Shown here: positions 7,706-17,100 of the stretch, piece by piece
Layout: every line of letters starts with the position of its first letter
How positions within the stretch are numbered: the stretch's first letter is position 1
Origin: Alphaproteobacteria bacterium
GTDB taxonomy: Bacteria; Pseudomonadota; Alphaproteobacteria; JABAAW01
Assembly (NCBI GenBank): GCA_014238535.1
Contig: JABAAW010000010.1
Span: 1-42,343, forward strand
DNA length: 42,343 nucleotides
Direction: 5' to 3'
Made by a program: the position numbers and the translations under genes
Notes under the pieces: model-generated
Seen by the model: the letters and a program-made list of their open reading frames with translations, nothing else
The model's database searches: none
What the model was told of the DNA's origin: nothing

Positions 7706-7960
7706 TTATGAAGTGCCTTTGTGTTGCGATTTATCATTTTCAACTTTAGACCAAAGCCAGATGAGTATAGAGGTACTTATTAAAATTTCAAAGGGGAAGT
7801 AGTTTACATAATAATCATGCTCGACCAAAAATATAAAGATTAAGAGACGCTGTTGGCTAGAATAGGTGGAGTCTGGAAATTCTGCTGGCATGACCACCAT
7901 CTCCTTGCTGGACGAGTATATTTTTTTACTAGCGACTCGCTCGGATTCTAGCACATACAT
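7706..7960 (-). CDS. Doubtful small ORF with one hydrophobic segment
   Basis: 84 codons with an ATG at 7960. The frame has a charged first third and a possible membrane segment near residues 53-70 (FPFEILISTSILIWLW) and ends in a polar tail. I recognise no family, and there is no good ribosome site. It lies alone in AT-rich DNA where chance frames of this size are not rare. It could be a small membrane protein of the accessory patch or noise. Confidence 0.2.
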   Translation of the reverse strand: MYVLESERVASKKIYSSSKEMVVMPAEFPDSTYSSQQRLLIFIFLVEHDYYVNYFPFEILISTSILIWLWSKVENDKSQHKGTS

Positions 7961-8073
7961 ACATATTTTATAAAAAGGTGAATTTCTTTTTTTATTTACG
8001 CTTTTTAGAATGCATCTCCGATTAAGCGCAAACTAGCACCAAACCCAGCTTCTAAAATTTCTCCAATTTGCTC

Positions 8074-10008
8074 CTAGCTCGCTACGCCGCCGACTACTTC
8101 GGTGGCGGTTAAGCCCTGATTGTCCAAGGCAGCGAGAATGCGTTGCGCAATCCCTTCAGCATCCAAACCAATTTCGGCATACTGCTCCTCTTGGCTCGCC
8201 TGCGCGACAAAGCGATCGGGCAGAGTGATAGGCACGAAAGTGACTCCAGACGATAGCCCCAAGTCGGTCAACGCGCGCATCGCTTGTGCGGCGAAGCCAC
8301 CCATCGCGCCATCCTCTAAGGTTACGAGAACGTCGTTAGCGGCAGCTAAATCACCCAATAGTTGCTGGTCGATGGGCTTTGCGAAACGAGCGTCGGCGAG
8401 CGTTACCCGTAATCCCCGAGCCCTTAGTAGCATCATCGCCTCTTTAGCCGCACCTAACATAGTACCTAACGAGACGATGGCGATGCCTCTTGTTTTGTCC
8501 TTATCGATGATTCGTCCCTTGCCAATTTCTAATGGCTCTGCGGGATTAGGTATGGCGAGCCCGACGCCAGCGCCACGCGGATAGCGAAAAGCGCTAGGGC
8601 AATGATCTATAGTAAGTGCGGTTGCTAGCATCCGCGCCAACTCGCCTTCATCGGCGGGAGCCATTACGATGAAGTTAGGCAAGCAACATAGATAACATAG
8701 ATCGAACGAGCCTGCGTGCGTAGCGCCATCGGCGCCGACTAAACCTGCGCGATCTAAGGCGAAGCGAACGGGCAAAGATTGAATGGCGACATCGTGCACT
8801 ACTTGATCGTAAGCTCTCTGTAGAAAGGTTGAATAGATGGCGACGACGGGACGCAAACCCTCGCAAGCCAAGCCGGCGGCGAAGGTAACGGCGTGCTGCT
8901 CGGCGATACCCACATCGAAGCATCGAGAAGGGAATTCACGCGCGAAAGCATCCAACCCTGTTCCCTGCTTCATGGCAGCTGTGATGGCGATTATTTTTTC
9001 ATCTACACGCGCATGCTCGATTAGGCGATTGGCAAAGACTGAGGTATATGTAGGCGAGTTAGATTTTTTCTTATGCTGCTTACCAGAGACGATATCGAAT
9101 TTGGTGACGCCATGGAACTTATCCTCAGCGCGTTCAGCGGGGGCATAGCCTTTGCCTTTGCGTGTAATGGCGTGCAACAAGATAGGCCCTTTTTCCTTGC
9201 GTAATGCCCGCAATAGCGGCACGAGTGCCTCGAGTCTATGTCCATCTACTGGTCCTACATAGCGAAAGCCCATCTGCTCGAATAGGGTACCGCCTGTTAG
9301 CGAGCCGAATGTTTTTTCGCTAACCTTGCGCATTGCGTCTGCTATAGGCTGCGGAGCGAGGGAAGCGGTACCGCGTAGGAGTTTGCGTATGCTACGCACT
9401 GGTCGTGAGACGAGCAAGCGCGATAGGTATGCGCTCATTGCGCCGACTGGCGGCGATATGGACATATCGTTATCGTTTAGTATAGCGAGTATAGCGGACC
9501 TTTGAGCGCCTGCGTTATTCATCGCTTCGTAAGCCATGCCTGCGCTCATTGCGCCGTCTCCGATAATGCATACTACTCGGCGTTCAGATTTCTGCATATC
9601 GCGAGCGACGGCGAATCCCAGAGTTGCGGATAATGCGGTCGAGCTATGCGCTGCACCGAAGGGGTCGAACTTGCTTTCTGCGCGTGAGGTGAAACCTGAT
9701 AGCCCTCCTTTTTGCCGTAGCGTATGCAGTTTTTCTCGCCGATCGGTAAGTATTTTATGAGGATAAGCTTGATGCCCTACGTCGAATACGAGTCGGTCGT
9801 ATGGCGTATTATAAACGGCGTGCAATGCTATGGTTAGTTCGACGACACCGAGTCCAGCACCTAAATGTCCACCCGTTTGCGAAACTACTTTAATTAGTTC
9901 TGCACGCACGTCGTCTGCAACCTGTTGTAATTGCTGAATTGTCATGTTTTTTAAATCTGCAACAGAGGCAAGTTGTTTCACTTCCGTTTCTAATTTTTTA
10001 TGCATCAT
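8074..10008 (-). CDS. dxs: 1-deoxy-D-xylulose-5-phosphate synthase
   Basis: 644 residues, full length. It condenses pyruvate and glyceraldehyde 3-phosphate using thiamine diphosphate, the first step of the MEP isoprenoid pathway, and also feeds thiamine and pyridoxal synthesis. Landmarks: GGHLGAGLG with His48, DVGHQAYPHK (76-85), the ThDP motif GDGAMSAG (150-157) ending in NN (164-165), VGPVDGH (251-257), and catalytic Glu370 in GIAEQHAVTFAAG, the same number as in E. coli. The start overlaps the 3' end of ispA by 11 bases, so the two are translationally coupled; GGAG lies 7 bases ahead of the first ATG of an ATGATG pair. It is the last gene of xseB-ispA-dxs. Confidence 0.98.
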   Translation of the reverse strand: MMHKKLETEVKQLASVADLKNMTIQQLQQVADDVRAELIKVVSQTGGHLGAGLGVVELTIALHAVYNTPYDRLVFDVGHQAYPHKILTDRREKLHTLRQKGGLSGFTSRAESKFDPFGAAHSSTALSATLGFAVARDMQKSERRVVCIIGDGAMSAGMAYEAMNNAGAQRSAILAILNDNDMSISPPVGAMSAYLSRLLVSRPVRSIRKLLRGTASLAPQPIADAMRKVSEKTFGSLTGGTLFEQMGFRYVGPVDGHRLEALVPLLRALRKEKGPILLHAITRKGKGYAPAERAEDKFHGVTKFDIVSGKQHKKKSNSPTYTSVFANRLIEHARVDEKIIAITAAMKQGTGLDAFAREFPSRCFDVGIAEQHAVTFAAGLACEGLRPVVAIYSTFLQRAYDQVVHDVAIQSLPVRFALDRAGLVGADGATHAGSFDLCYLCCLPNFIVMAPADEGELARMLATALTIDHCPSAFRYPRGAGVGLAIPNPAEPLEIGKGRIIDKDKTRGIAIVSLGTMLGAAKEAMMLLRARGLRVTLADARFAKPIDQQLLGDLAAANDVLVTLEDGAMGGFAAQAMRALTDLGLSSGVTFVPITLPDRFVAQASQEEQYAEIGLDAEGIAQRILAALDNQGLTATEVVGGVAS

Positions 10009-11038
10009 CGACTTTCTCCCTCAATTTTAAAATTAAAGAACGAAGTAAACTAGCATCATCGCCAAAGTCAGATAACGCATTATCAGCTTGATTACAGAGT
10101 GCTCGCGCATCGTTTATCGCAACCTCCTTACCAAAAGCACGCACATAACAAGGTGAAAGTTGAGGTGAAGACGACGAATTCTCCGATACATCGGCATCAT
10201 ACAAATCATCGATAATCTGGTAGGCAAACCCTAACGCTCGCCCATAAACCTCTAAGGCTGCTCGCACGCTTTCGCTAGCATCGACACAGAAAGCACCGAG
10301 CATACAAGACGCACACAACAAGGCCCCAGTCTTGCGCTTGTGAATTAAATTTATGCTCTCAGCATCTGAATGATCGCCAGTAGAACTATCAGCATAGCCA
10401 ATATCCAAACTCTGCCCACCTACCATACCTAAACCCCCTGCTGCTACAGCTAGGTGATTAATTAAAGCCAGGCGCACGCGCAGGTCACGAGCGCTAGAAT
10501 GAAAAGGAGGCGATGGTGCAAGTACTTCAAAAGCCAAAGTTAGCAACGCATCACCTGCAAGAATAGCTTGCCCATCACCAAAACTAACATGCACGCTCGG
10601 TTTGCCACGGCGTATTAAGTCGCCATCCATAGCAGGCAAATCGTCGTGAATTAAAGAGTAGCTATGTACTAACTCGACAGCTGCCGCCGCATCATCAACA
10701 ACACGCTGCATCTCATCTTCTACTTCTAGAGGATAATCTCTACCAGGAGAAATTTTCTTAAGATTAATTTTTTTGGCGAAATCTGCGCTTGCAAAAACCA
10801 AGAAGGGGCGCAAACGCTTACCTCCCCCGAAAATACCAGCTCGCATCGCATGCCAAAGATGACGTCCAACTCCTTTTTGCGAACGCCACACCTCGCGCAA
10901 ACGCCTATCAACTCGCCGCTTAGCCTCTGCAAGTGCAACCAAGACCAAATTATTAGCATCACCAGCACTAAAAACATTGCCAACCTGTGCAGAGGCAATG
11001 CCATCTTCTTTTACAAAATTTTGTGAAAAATTTTTCAC
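9998..11038 (-). CDS. ispA: Polyprenyl (farnesyl) diphosphate synthase
   Basis: 346 residues, longer than the usual 290-300. It builds farnesyl (or geranyl) diphosphate from C5 units. Motifs: GGGKRLRP (71-78), the first aspartate-rich motif DDLPAMD (132-138), GGQSLDIGY, KTGAL (236-240), and the second aspartate motif IIDDLYD (275-281). There is an N-terminal extension of about 30 residues. Odd point: the stretch after the second motif, which in most IspA proteins is rich in Gly and Lys (GKD..GKxTY), is here Ser-rich (ENSSSSPQLSPCYV), so conserved lysines of the flexible lid are absent. It lies between xseB (32 bases upstream) and dxs (11-base overlap). The chain length of the product cannot be read with certainty. 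Confidence 0.93.
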   Translation of the reverse strand: MKNFSQNFVKEDGIASAQVGNVFSAGDANNLVLVALAEAKRRVDRRLREVWRSQKGVGRHLWHAMRAGIFGGGKRLRPFLVFASADFAKKINLKKISPGRDYPLEVEDEMQRVVDDAAAAVELVHSYSLIHDDLPAMDGDLIRRGKPSVHVSFGDGQAILAGDALLTLAFEVLAPSPPFHSSARDLRVRLALINHLAVAAGGLGMVGGQSLDIGYADSSTGDHSDAESINLIHKRKTGALLCASCMLGAFCVDASESVRAALEVYGRALGFAYQIIDDLYDADVSENSSSSPQLSPCYVRAFGKEVAINDARALCNQADNALSDFGDDASLLRSLILKLREKVDDA

Positions 11039-11070
11039 TTACGAATCTCTCAAACGTCCGCGTAAATTTT

Positions 11071-11496
11071 TTAATCGCGCCCAACAAGGTCAGCAGACGG
11101 CTCTACCGACGGCTTTGCAGGTGATGCGCTATCATAGATGAGTTCTTCTTTTCCACCGTCCCCTCGTATAGTAGCGGAACTACTACGAGCAACAAGTTCT
11201 TCTTCCCCCTCCACCGCTTCATCAACATTAGCACTATTGGAGTTATCCGTTTTCTTGGCTGAGGCAGTTAAAGTTATTTTTTCAACTTGCCCTTGCGCGC
11301 GCGCGAGTAAATGTTCGCAATGAGCTTTCAAGTCCTCACCTCGTTCATAAGTTGTGATCGATGTATCTAAATGTGATAATCCTTGTTCTAGTTTTTGTAC
11401 GATACGCTCTAGCTCGGCCAGCGCATCTTCAAAGGTCATTTTTGAAATAGGAAGATTATTATGGCTATCGTCGTGTGAATATTTTTTTTTTGACAT
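11071..11496 (-). CDS. xseB: Exodeoxyribonuclease VII small subunit, with long C-terminal tail
   Basis: 141 residues, against about 80 in the usual family. The XseB domain is residues 20-78: MTFEDALAELERIVQKLEQG, then LDTSITTYERGEDLKAHCEHLL and AQGQVEKI, a two-helix hairpin that binds XseA to make the single-strand DNA nuclease. The tail (about 80-141) is low-complexity, Ser-, Ala-, Glu- and Asn-rich and probably disordered. First gene of the xseB-ispA-dxs unit, an arrangement common in proteobacteria. The start is 42 bases from the divergent MoeB-like gene. Confidence 0.92.
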   Translation of the reverse strand: MSKKKYSHDDSHNNLPISKMTFEDALAELERIVQKLEQGLSHLDTSITTYERGEDLKAHCEHLLARAQGQVEKITLTASAKKTDNSNSANVDEAVEGEEELVARSSSATIRGDGGKEELIYDSASPAKPSVEPSADLVGRD

Positions 11497-11538
11497 ACTA
11501 TGCTATTCTAAAACCAAACGGAGTTACATTCTTGAAAT

Positions 11539-12345
11539 ATGCAAAACGAGATACAAGACATTCTTCCCAAACAAGAGTATAGCGCAAAAGACGATGAAGA
11601 GGAAAATCGATTTTTGCAGCGCTACTCTCGCCACTTGATGCTACCAGAAATAGGAGAGAAAGGACAAAGGCGCATAGCAGAGAGCAGCGTCGCTGTATGC
11701 GGTGCGGGAGGACTAGGTAGCGCGGCACTATTCTACCTAGCCGCGAGCGGTGTAGGGTGCATACATATCATCGATCCAGATAAGGTTTCGCTGGACAATC
11801 TGCAGCGTCAAATATTGTACACGACACCTGATATAGGACGCCCAAAAAGCTATAGCGCGAAAGATACTTTATCTTTGCTAAACCCTGATATAGAGATAAT
11901 AGCCCATAACTTACGATTGAACCATAAATCCGCAGAACAATTGCTGCAGACTTGCGAGGTTGTCCTAGATTGCAACGACAATTTTTCTGCCCGAGATGCA
12001 TTGAACCTAGCTTGCCTTGCACAAAAAAAGCCTCTGCTCAGTGCGGCTGCTATAGCATTCAACGCATGCCTTATACGCCTGCATCCGGGAGTCGCGAACG
12101 CCCCCTGCTATCGTTGCCTGCACCGAGAAGAACCGAATTTCATCAATATACCTCGTTGTGACACGGTAGGTATATTCGCCCCGACAACAGGAGTCATGGG
12201 GTCTATACAAGCTGCGGAAGCATTGAAATGCTTACTAGGCAAACCCTCGCGCCTACAAAATCATCTCTTATGGTATGACGCACTAGCTGGGCAATTTAGC
12301 GAATTTGCATGCGAGAAAAACCCTAAATGTCCGACTTGCTCCTAA
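11539..12345 (+). CDS. moeB: MoeB/ThiF/HesA-family adenylyltransferase
   Basis: 268 residues, an E1-like enzyme that activates the C-terminal Gly-Gly of a small sulfur carrier (MoaD or ThiS) with ATP. Seen: RYSRHLMLPEIG (28-39), the nucleotide-binding GAGGLGS (55-61), ID-P-D-K-V with the arginine finger region NLQRQ (87-91), DCNDNF (144-149), zinc cysteine pairs Cys190/Cys193 and Cys264/Cys267, and a candidate catalytic Cys207 in RCDTVG, followed by PTTGVMGSIQA. It lacks the C-terminal rhodanese domain of some relatives. MoeB and ThiF are hard to tell apart by sequence, and no molybdopterin or thiamine gene is next to it (moaB is 15 kb away). The gene symbol is a family-level choice. Confidence 0.87.
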   Translation: MQNEIQDILPKQEYSAKDDEEENRFLQRYSRHLMLPEIGEKGQRRIAESSVAVCGAGGLGSAALFYLAASGVGCIHIIDPDKVSLDNLQRQILYTTPDIGRPKSYSAKDTLSLLNPDIEIIAHNLRLNHKSAEQLLQTCEVVLDCNDNFSARDALNLACLAQKKPLLSAAAIAFNACLIRLHPGVANAPCYRCLHREEPNFINIPRCDTVGIFAPTTGVMGSIQAAEALKCLLGKPSRLQNHLLWYDALAGQFSEFACEKNPKCPTCS

Positions 12346-12382
12346 TGCGAGCATCCGCGATTAGAATGTAGTTTCTATAATT

Positions 12383-12415
12383 GTTTATAACGCTAGAGAA
12401 TTCTTTGTTATAAAC
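12383..12415. terminator. Inverted repeat between convergent moeB-like gene and tolC
   Basis: GTTTATAAC (12383-12391) and GTTATAAAC (12407-12415) form a perfect 9-bp stem with a 15-base loop that itself contains the palindrome AGAATTCT. The right arm overlaps the tolC stop codon. The stem is AT-rich and no T-run follows, so a bidirectional terminator role is only plausible. Confidence 0.4.
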
Positions 12416-13892
12416 CGCCAAACCTTGCTGTTAGCTCGCCAATTGTCGCAAGAATTCTATAGCGAGCTACTTCTTTTGCGACTCGTGCGCTAAGCTCTCT
12501 TTGCTGAGCTGCAAAAAACTCGTTTTGGATATTCAGTAAATCAAGTAAATTGCGTTGCCCTGCGCTGAATTGTCTGCGATAGGCATTCCGCTCGCGCTCG
12601 GTTGCTTCCAGAAACTGTAACGCTTGCGCGTGGATGCGGCGACTTTCGGATATCTCTATCCAAGCGTTGTTCACTTCTTCCTCGATGCGCCGCTCTGCAT
12701 CGAAACGTAGATAACGAGCCGATTTCAAACGTTGCTGCGTCCCCAACGCATCGAAAACGGGGGCAAAACCTAATGAAAATTCGTAGATTCCGCCGATGCT
12801 GACACTATGCTCTTCTATAGTCCTATTGAAACCGCTTTGATTTCGCGAATTGCGATAATTATAGGATAGGTTTATCTCAGGCACGAGCCCGCTCCAAGCT
12901 CCCAGCGTTGCCTGTGCTCGGCTTTTAACCTCTGCTCGCGCCGCAAGCAAAGCGGGGTTTTTCTCCCTTGCGAGCACCATCGAATCCTCTACGCTTTCGG
13001 GCAAACCTTCTAGTTTTGGACTTTTTTCCATATCTCCAAAGTCTTCTCCGATCAAGCGCGCCAGCCTTGAACGTGCTACGACCTCTAGCTGTCGAGACTT
13101 ACTAAAATCCTCCTCTCCCAGCGACAAACGCGTCTGAGCGCGGTTGAGAAGGTAGCGCTGCCCAGGATCGACCTGCGCCCGCGCTTTAACTCGATTGAAA
13201 AGTTTCCGTATACCTTCGAGGTTTTTTTCAGCGTATTCTCGCTGTTCGACTGCTGTCTGAACCTCTAAGTAGGATTGGATCGTTTCCAGAATAAAGTCGT
13301 TAGCTCTAACGTGCAAGCGATGGTGACCTCCTCTGTAGTTCGCAAAGCTCTCTGCAACATTGTAAAAGCGACGCGAGTATAACGGCTGTGTGACCGTTAC
13401 ATCTACATCGTAGCCCAGATCGTCGCAGCTAAATACGCTGGAAGAATCACTTCTTTGAGTGCCGCCGGAGCTATCGCACCTAGTGTTGCTACCTGGTCCA
13501 GTAATACCAGGAGAGGCTGGGGTAGTTGACTTATATCCATTGATAAAATTGTATCCACCACGAATAGCCGCAGTCGGCAACAAACTGGAAAGAGCCGAGT
13601 AACGCCCAAGCTTTCTTGCCTTATGCTCTGCTTTTTCTGCCAAAAACTCACCATTTTGCGATAGCATCTTACGAATAGTCGAATCTAAGGTAAGTGTTTC
13701 GCCTTGCGCTACATCTTGTGCTTTAGCGCTAGGGAATTTCTGAACATAGATAGCGAGTAGCCCTGCAACCAAAAAGCAAGACAACACACGAACATTAAAG
13801 AAACCGCAATCGTAACGAGACGGAAGAACGACGCGAGTCCGACTAGCTACTGCTCTCCCTCTAGTAAAAAGTAGTTTCAAATTTTTTTGCAT
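12408..13892 (-). CDS. tolC: TolC-family outer-membrane channel protein
   Basis: 494 residues. It forms the outer-membrane and periplasmic tunnel of type I secretion and efflux pumps. After a basic leader of about 33 residues comes a hydrophobic segment (VRVLSCFLVAGLLAIYV) ending in SAKAQD, a signal peptide with an unusually long N-region. Then come the two repeated coiled-coil halves of the family: GETLTLDSTIRKMLSQN near 63-80, VTQPLYSRRF, VEQREYAEKNLEGIRKLFNRVKA, and AREKNPALLAARAEVKSR (second half), GIYEFSLGFAPVFDALG, and YRRQFSAGQRNLLDLLNIQNEFF near the end, which is a strong TolC signature. AGGAG precedes the ATG. No inner-membrane pump gene lies beside it, so it may serve several systems. 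Confidence 0.92.
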   Translation of the reverse strand: MQKNLKLLFTRGRAVASRTRVVLPSRYDCGFFNVRVLSCFLVAGLLAIYVQKFPSAKAQDVAQGETLTLDSTIRKMLSQNGEFLAEKAEHKARKLGRYSALSSLLPTAAIRGGYNFINGYKSTTPASPGITGPGSNTRCDSSGGTQRSDSSSVFSCDDLGYDVDVTVTQPLYSRRFYNVAESFANYRGGHHRLHVRANDFILETIQSYLEVQTAVEQREYAEKNLEGIRKLFNRVKARAQVDPGQRYLLNRAQTRLSLGEEDFSKSRQLEVVARSRLARLIGEDFGDMEKSPKLEGLPESVEDSMVLAREKNPALLAARAEVKSRAQATLGAWSGLVPEINLSYNYRNSRNQSGFNRTIEEHSVSIGGIYEFSLGFAPVFDALGTQQRLKSARYLRFDAERRIEEEVNNAWIEISESRRIHAQALQFLEATERERNAYRRQFSAGQRNLLDLLNIQNEFFAAQQRELSARVAKEVARYRILATIGELTARFGGL

Positions 13893-14121
13893 ACCATAAT
13901 CTCCTCGTTATGCATACTATTTACACTAGTATAGCCGCAATGAAAATATAAAAAATCACACAGAAGACTACCAGCACGAGTGGCACTACGCACCGCTTAC
14001 GATAGCTACTATTAGCTTATATTAATTTCATCCTCCCCACCCCACACGCACTAGCGATAGTAACCATAACCTCTGCTACTAGCAAGGTTTTTTTATCGAT
14101 TTGCTATTTAGGTGGCACCTT

Positions 14122-17100
14122 TTATTTCTGCGCCAGTTGTGCCAACAGAGCGGGAATATCGTTCCTGCGTGTTTGCCATAATTTTCGTTCTCTAGCTTCT
14201 TGAAACCGCAACTGCATATCTTTCAACGCGGACGGGTTAGCTTGGGCAAGAAAATCGAGAGTTTTTTTATCTGCCAAGTAAGCGTCGAAGAGCATATCGA
14301 AATGCCTATCTTTAACAAGTCTTGTCGTTGCGGCGAAGGCGAATAGATAGTCGAGGGTAGCTGCGATTTCGCTTGCTCCTTTGTAGCCGTGCTTTCGCAT
14401 AGCTGCGATCCAGTTAGGATTAACTGCTCGAGCCCGCACGATTCGTGCAATTTCGTGTTCTAGACGCGATATGCGCGGAGCGTTAGGACGCGAGTGATCG
14501 TTATGATACATCGTAGGACGCTTACCAGACAAAGCATAGGCTGCGAGTGCCAATCCTCCCTCGAATTGATAATAGTCGTCAGAATCAAGGATATCGTGTT
14601 CTCGGTTATCTTGGTTGTGAATGATGGCGTCGAGCGAGCTCAACCGATGCTCAAGTGCAAGGCGTGCGTCCATACAAACCCCATCTGCACTATATGCGCT
14701 ACTCGTCTGTTGAAGATAAGTCTGCGCTAAATCTTGCTCTTCTTGCCAATCACCACTATCGAGCGGTATGTTCAACCCCGTACCATAGCTACCTGGAGCC
14801 GAGCCAAAGATACGGTACCTCGCGCTATCGCCCAATAGTGCGTGCTCTGATTTTATGCTAGCAGCAAGAGGATTGTCTGCCTCTCTCTCCTCTTGCAAAC
14901 TACCAACCGCTTGCACTGCACGGTCAAGAAGGGTTATCAATCGGGGGAATGCGTCACGGAAAAAGCCAGAAATACGCAGCGTAACATCAACCCTAGGACG
15001 CCCCAAAACATCTAGTGGCAAAACTTCGAAAGAATCGACACGCCCCGAGCCTGTCTGCCAAATAGGGCGCACTCCCATCAAGGCGAGCATTTGCGCTGCA
15101 TCTTCACCCGCTGTACGCATACACGCCGTGCCCCAGGCGCTTAATGCCATTCGAAGAGGATAGCAACCATGCTCTTCTCGATAACGCTCAACCAGTAGAC
15201 TTGCCGAGTGCCACCCCAACTGCCAAGCACTTACAGATGGAAGCGCGCGCACATCGACCGAAAAGAAATTACGCCCTGTTGGTAAAACCTCAATGCGTCC
15301 TCGCGAAGGCGCGCCAGACGGTCCTGGTGCTACGAAACGACCAGAGAACCCCCGCAACACCGAAGATAACTCCTGCGGTGCGCAGGAATCAAACAACGGA
15401 GCTATTTCAGTATGTAGACAATTTAAAACAGAACGAGTTGCGGCAAAATGTTGAGGCGGCATAGCCTCACCTGCGACCAACGCCTCGCTATAGTTTTCAA
15501 GTGCCGCGACGACATCTCCCCAACAGCGAAAAGATTTGCCACTGCGCTTGTTAGCGTAAGACGCGAGTATACTAGGGCAACCACCAATCCAAGCATTGCC
15601 GTATTTAGATTGATCTAGGGGATCAAACTCGCTAGGGAAAATATCAAGCGCGTCTTGCGATAAATCTTTTACCAAGGCGCAGGGTAGGGATTCTTGTTCT
15701 GCTGTATTGCCGCGTGAGAGTCGGAGTAACGCGCACAATGATTTAACTCGCTCTTGCCTTTCTTGCTGTTCGCCAAAACGATGTAGCCCATTGCGTATCT
15801 GCAGTTCCTTTAAATCGCATATATGACCGTCAAGGCGTGACAACAACACGGCGCGTGAGGCATCATCAATATCCTCTATGCGCGACAAATCTGTAGAGTC
15901 GATGCCACATTCCTCTAATAACCCACTTCGTTCTCCCAACTCGGCAACCTTTCCGACCAAGACGCGAGCGCGCTGCGGATGCAATAGACGCGCCTCAGCA
16001 TACTCGTCGAGCAAACGCTCCAACTCTGCACTATCACCGTATAGCATCGAGCGGGAGAGCGGGGGCGAAAGATGATCCAATATAACAGCCGAACCTCGCC
16101 TCTTTGCTTGCGTGCCCTCACCAGGATCACTGACGATAAAAGGATACAAGTGCGGAAGCGCTGAAAGAACCGCCTCGCAGGCACAAGAATTAGAAAGCGC
16201 TAACGATTTTCCCGGCAACCACTCAGCCGTGCCATGCTTTCCTAAATGCATCATAGCCGCACTACGCCATACGCGTTCAAGCCAATAGTATAAAGCCAGA
16301 TAACTATGCGGCGGTGCTAAAGCAGGATCGTGGGCGATAGCCGCAGGGTCGCGATCATAACCACGCGAAGGCTGAAGGCATATAGCGACCTTTCCTAATA
16401 AGATAATTGGTAGAGAAAAATAGCCCGAAGAAGTCTTCGCTCCGCACTCTTTATCTTTGCTGCTAGCATGATGAAAAAACGGATCGGAACAAAAATCGGA
16501 AGAAACCTTACCCCATAGACGCTCGACATCCTCACGCAAGGAGGGCGCGAGGGCATGAAAAAATCGTGCGTAACTAGACGCCGACAAACGCACAGGAGAA
16601 TCACTAATACGACGAGGGTCCTCGTTTGTAGGTCCTGAGCGCAAGCGAGCAAGAAGAAGATCAGAATCGAAACGACTCTCTAGCGCGCCATTAGAAGCAC
16701 CATCCGAATAGTTACCCAAATCATAACCCGCATCAGCAAGAGTCGTTAGGATAGTCTGCAAGGACCGCGGCGTGTCGAGTCCAACCCCGTTGGCAATCCT
16801 ACCATCACGATAGGGATAGTTATGCAAAATTATGGCTAGATGTTTCTCACGATTTTCAAGCGATCTCAACCGTAGCCAAGCAGCAGCTAAGCGTGCGACA
16901 TAGTCACAACGATCGCTCGATGAGTGAAAGCGGATCGGTGAAAACTGCGTATGCGACTGCATTAGCGCACGCCGTTTAAATGCTGTAGCACGCGTGAAAA
17001 TCCTCCCGTCCATCTCTGGCAACACAACCTGCATAGCCAAGTCTGTTGGCTTTAACCCTTGCGAGCTTTCTTGCCAAACGTCGTAGCTAGTAGAAGAAAA

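Larger units (their letters stand above)
7545..8073. other. AT-rich spacer between toxin-antitoxin pair and dxs
   Basis: 529 bases, clearly more AT-rich than the flanking genes. It contains one doubtful small frame (7706-7960, minus) and a candidate promoter for the toxin-antitoxin pair. The right end follows the dxs stop, where tlyA is often found in alphaproteobacteria; no trace of it is seen here. No RNA gene or repeat was recognised. Confidence 0.5.

Noticed and set aside
11490-11509. TTGACA with TATTCT upstream of the MoeB-like gene as promoter
   Set aside because: The spacing is only 8 bases, and no suitable -10 lies at 16-18 bases.
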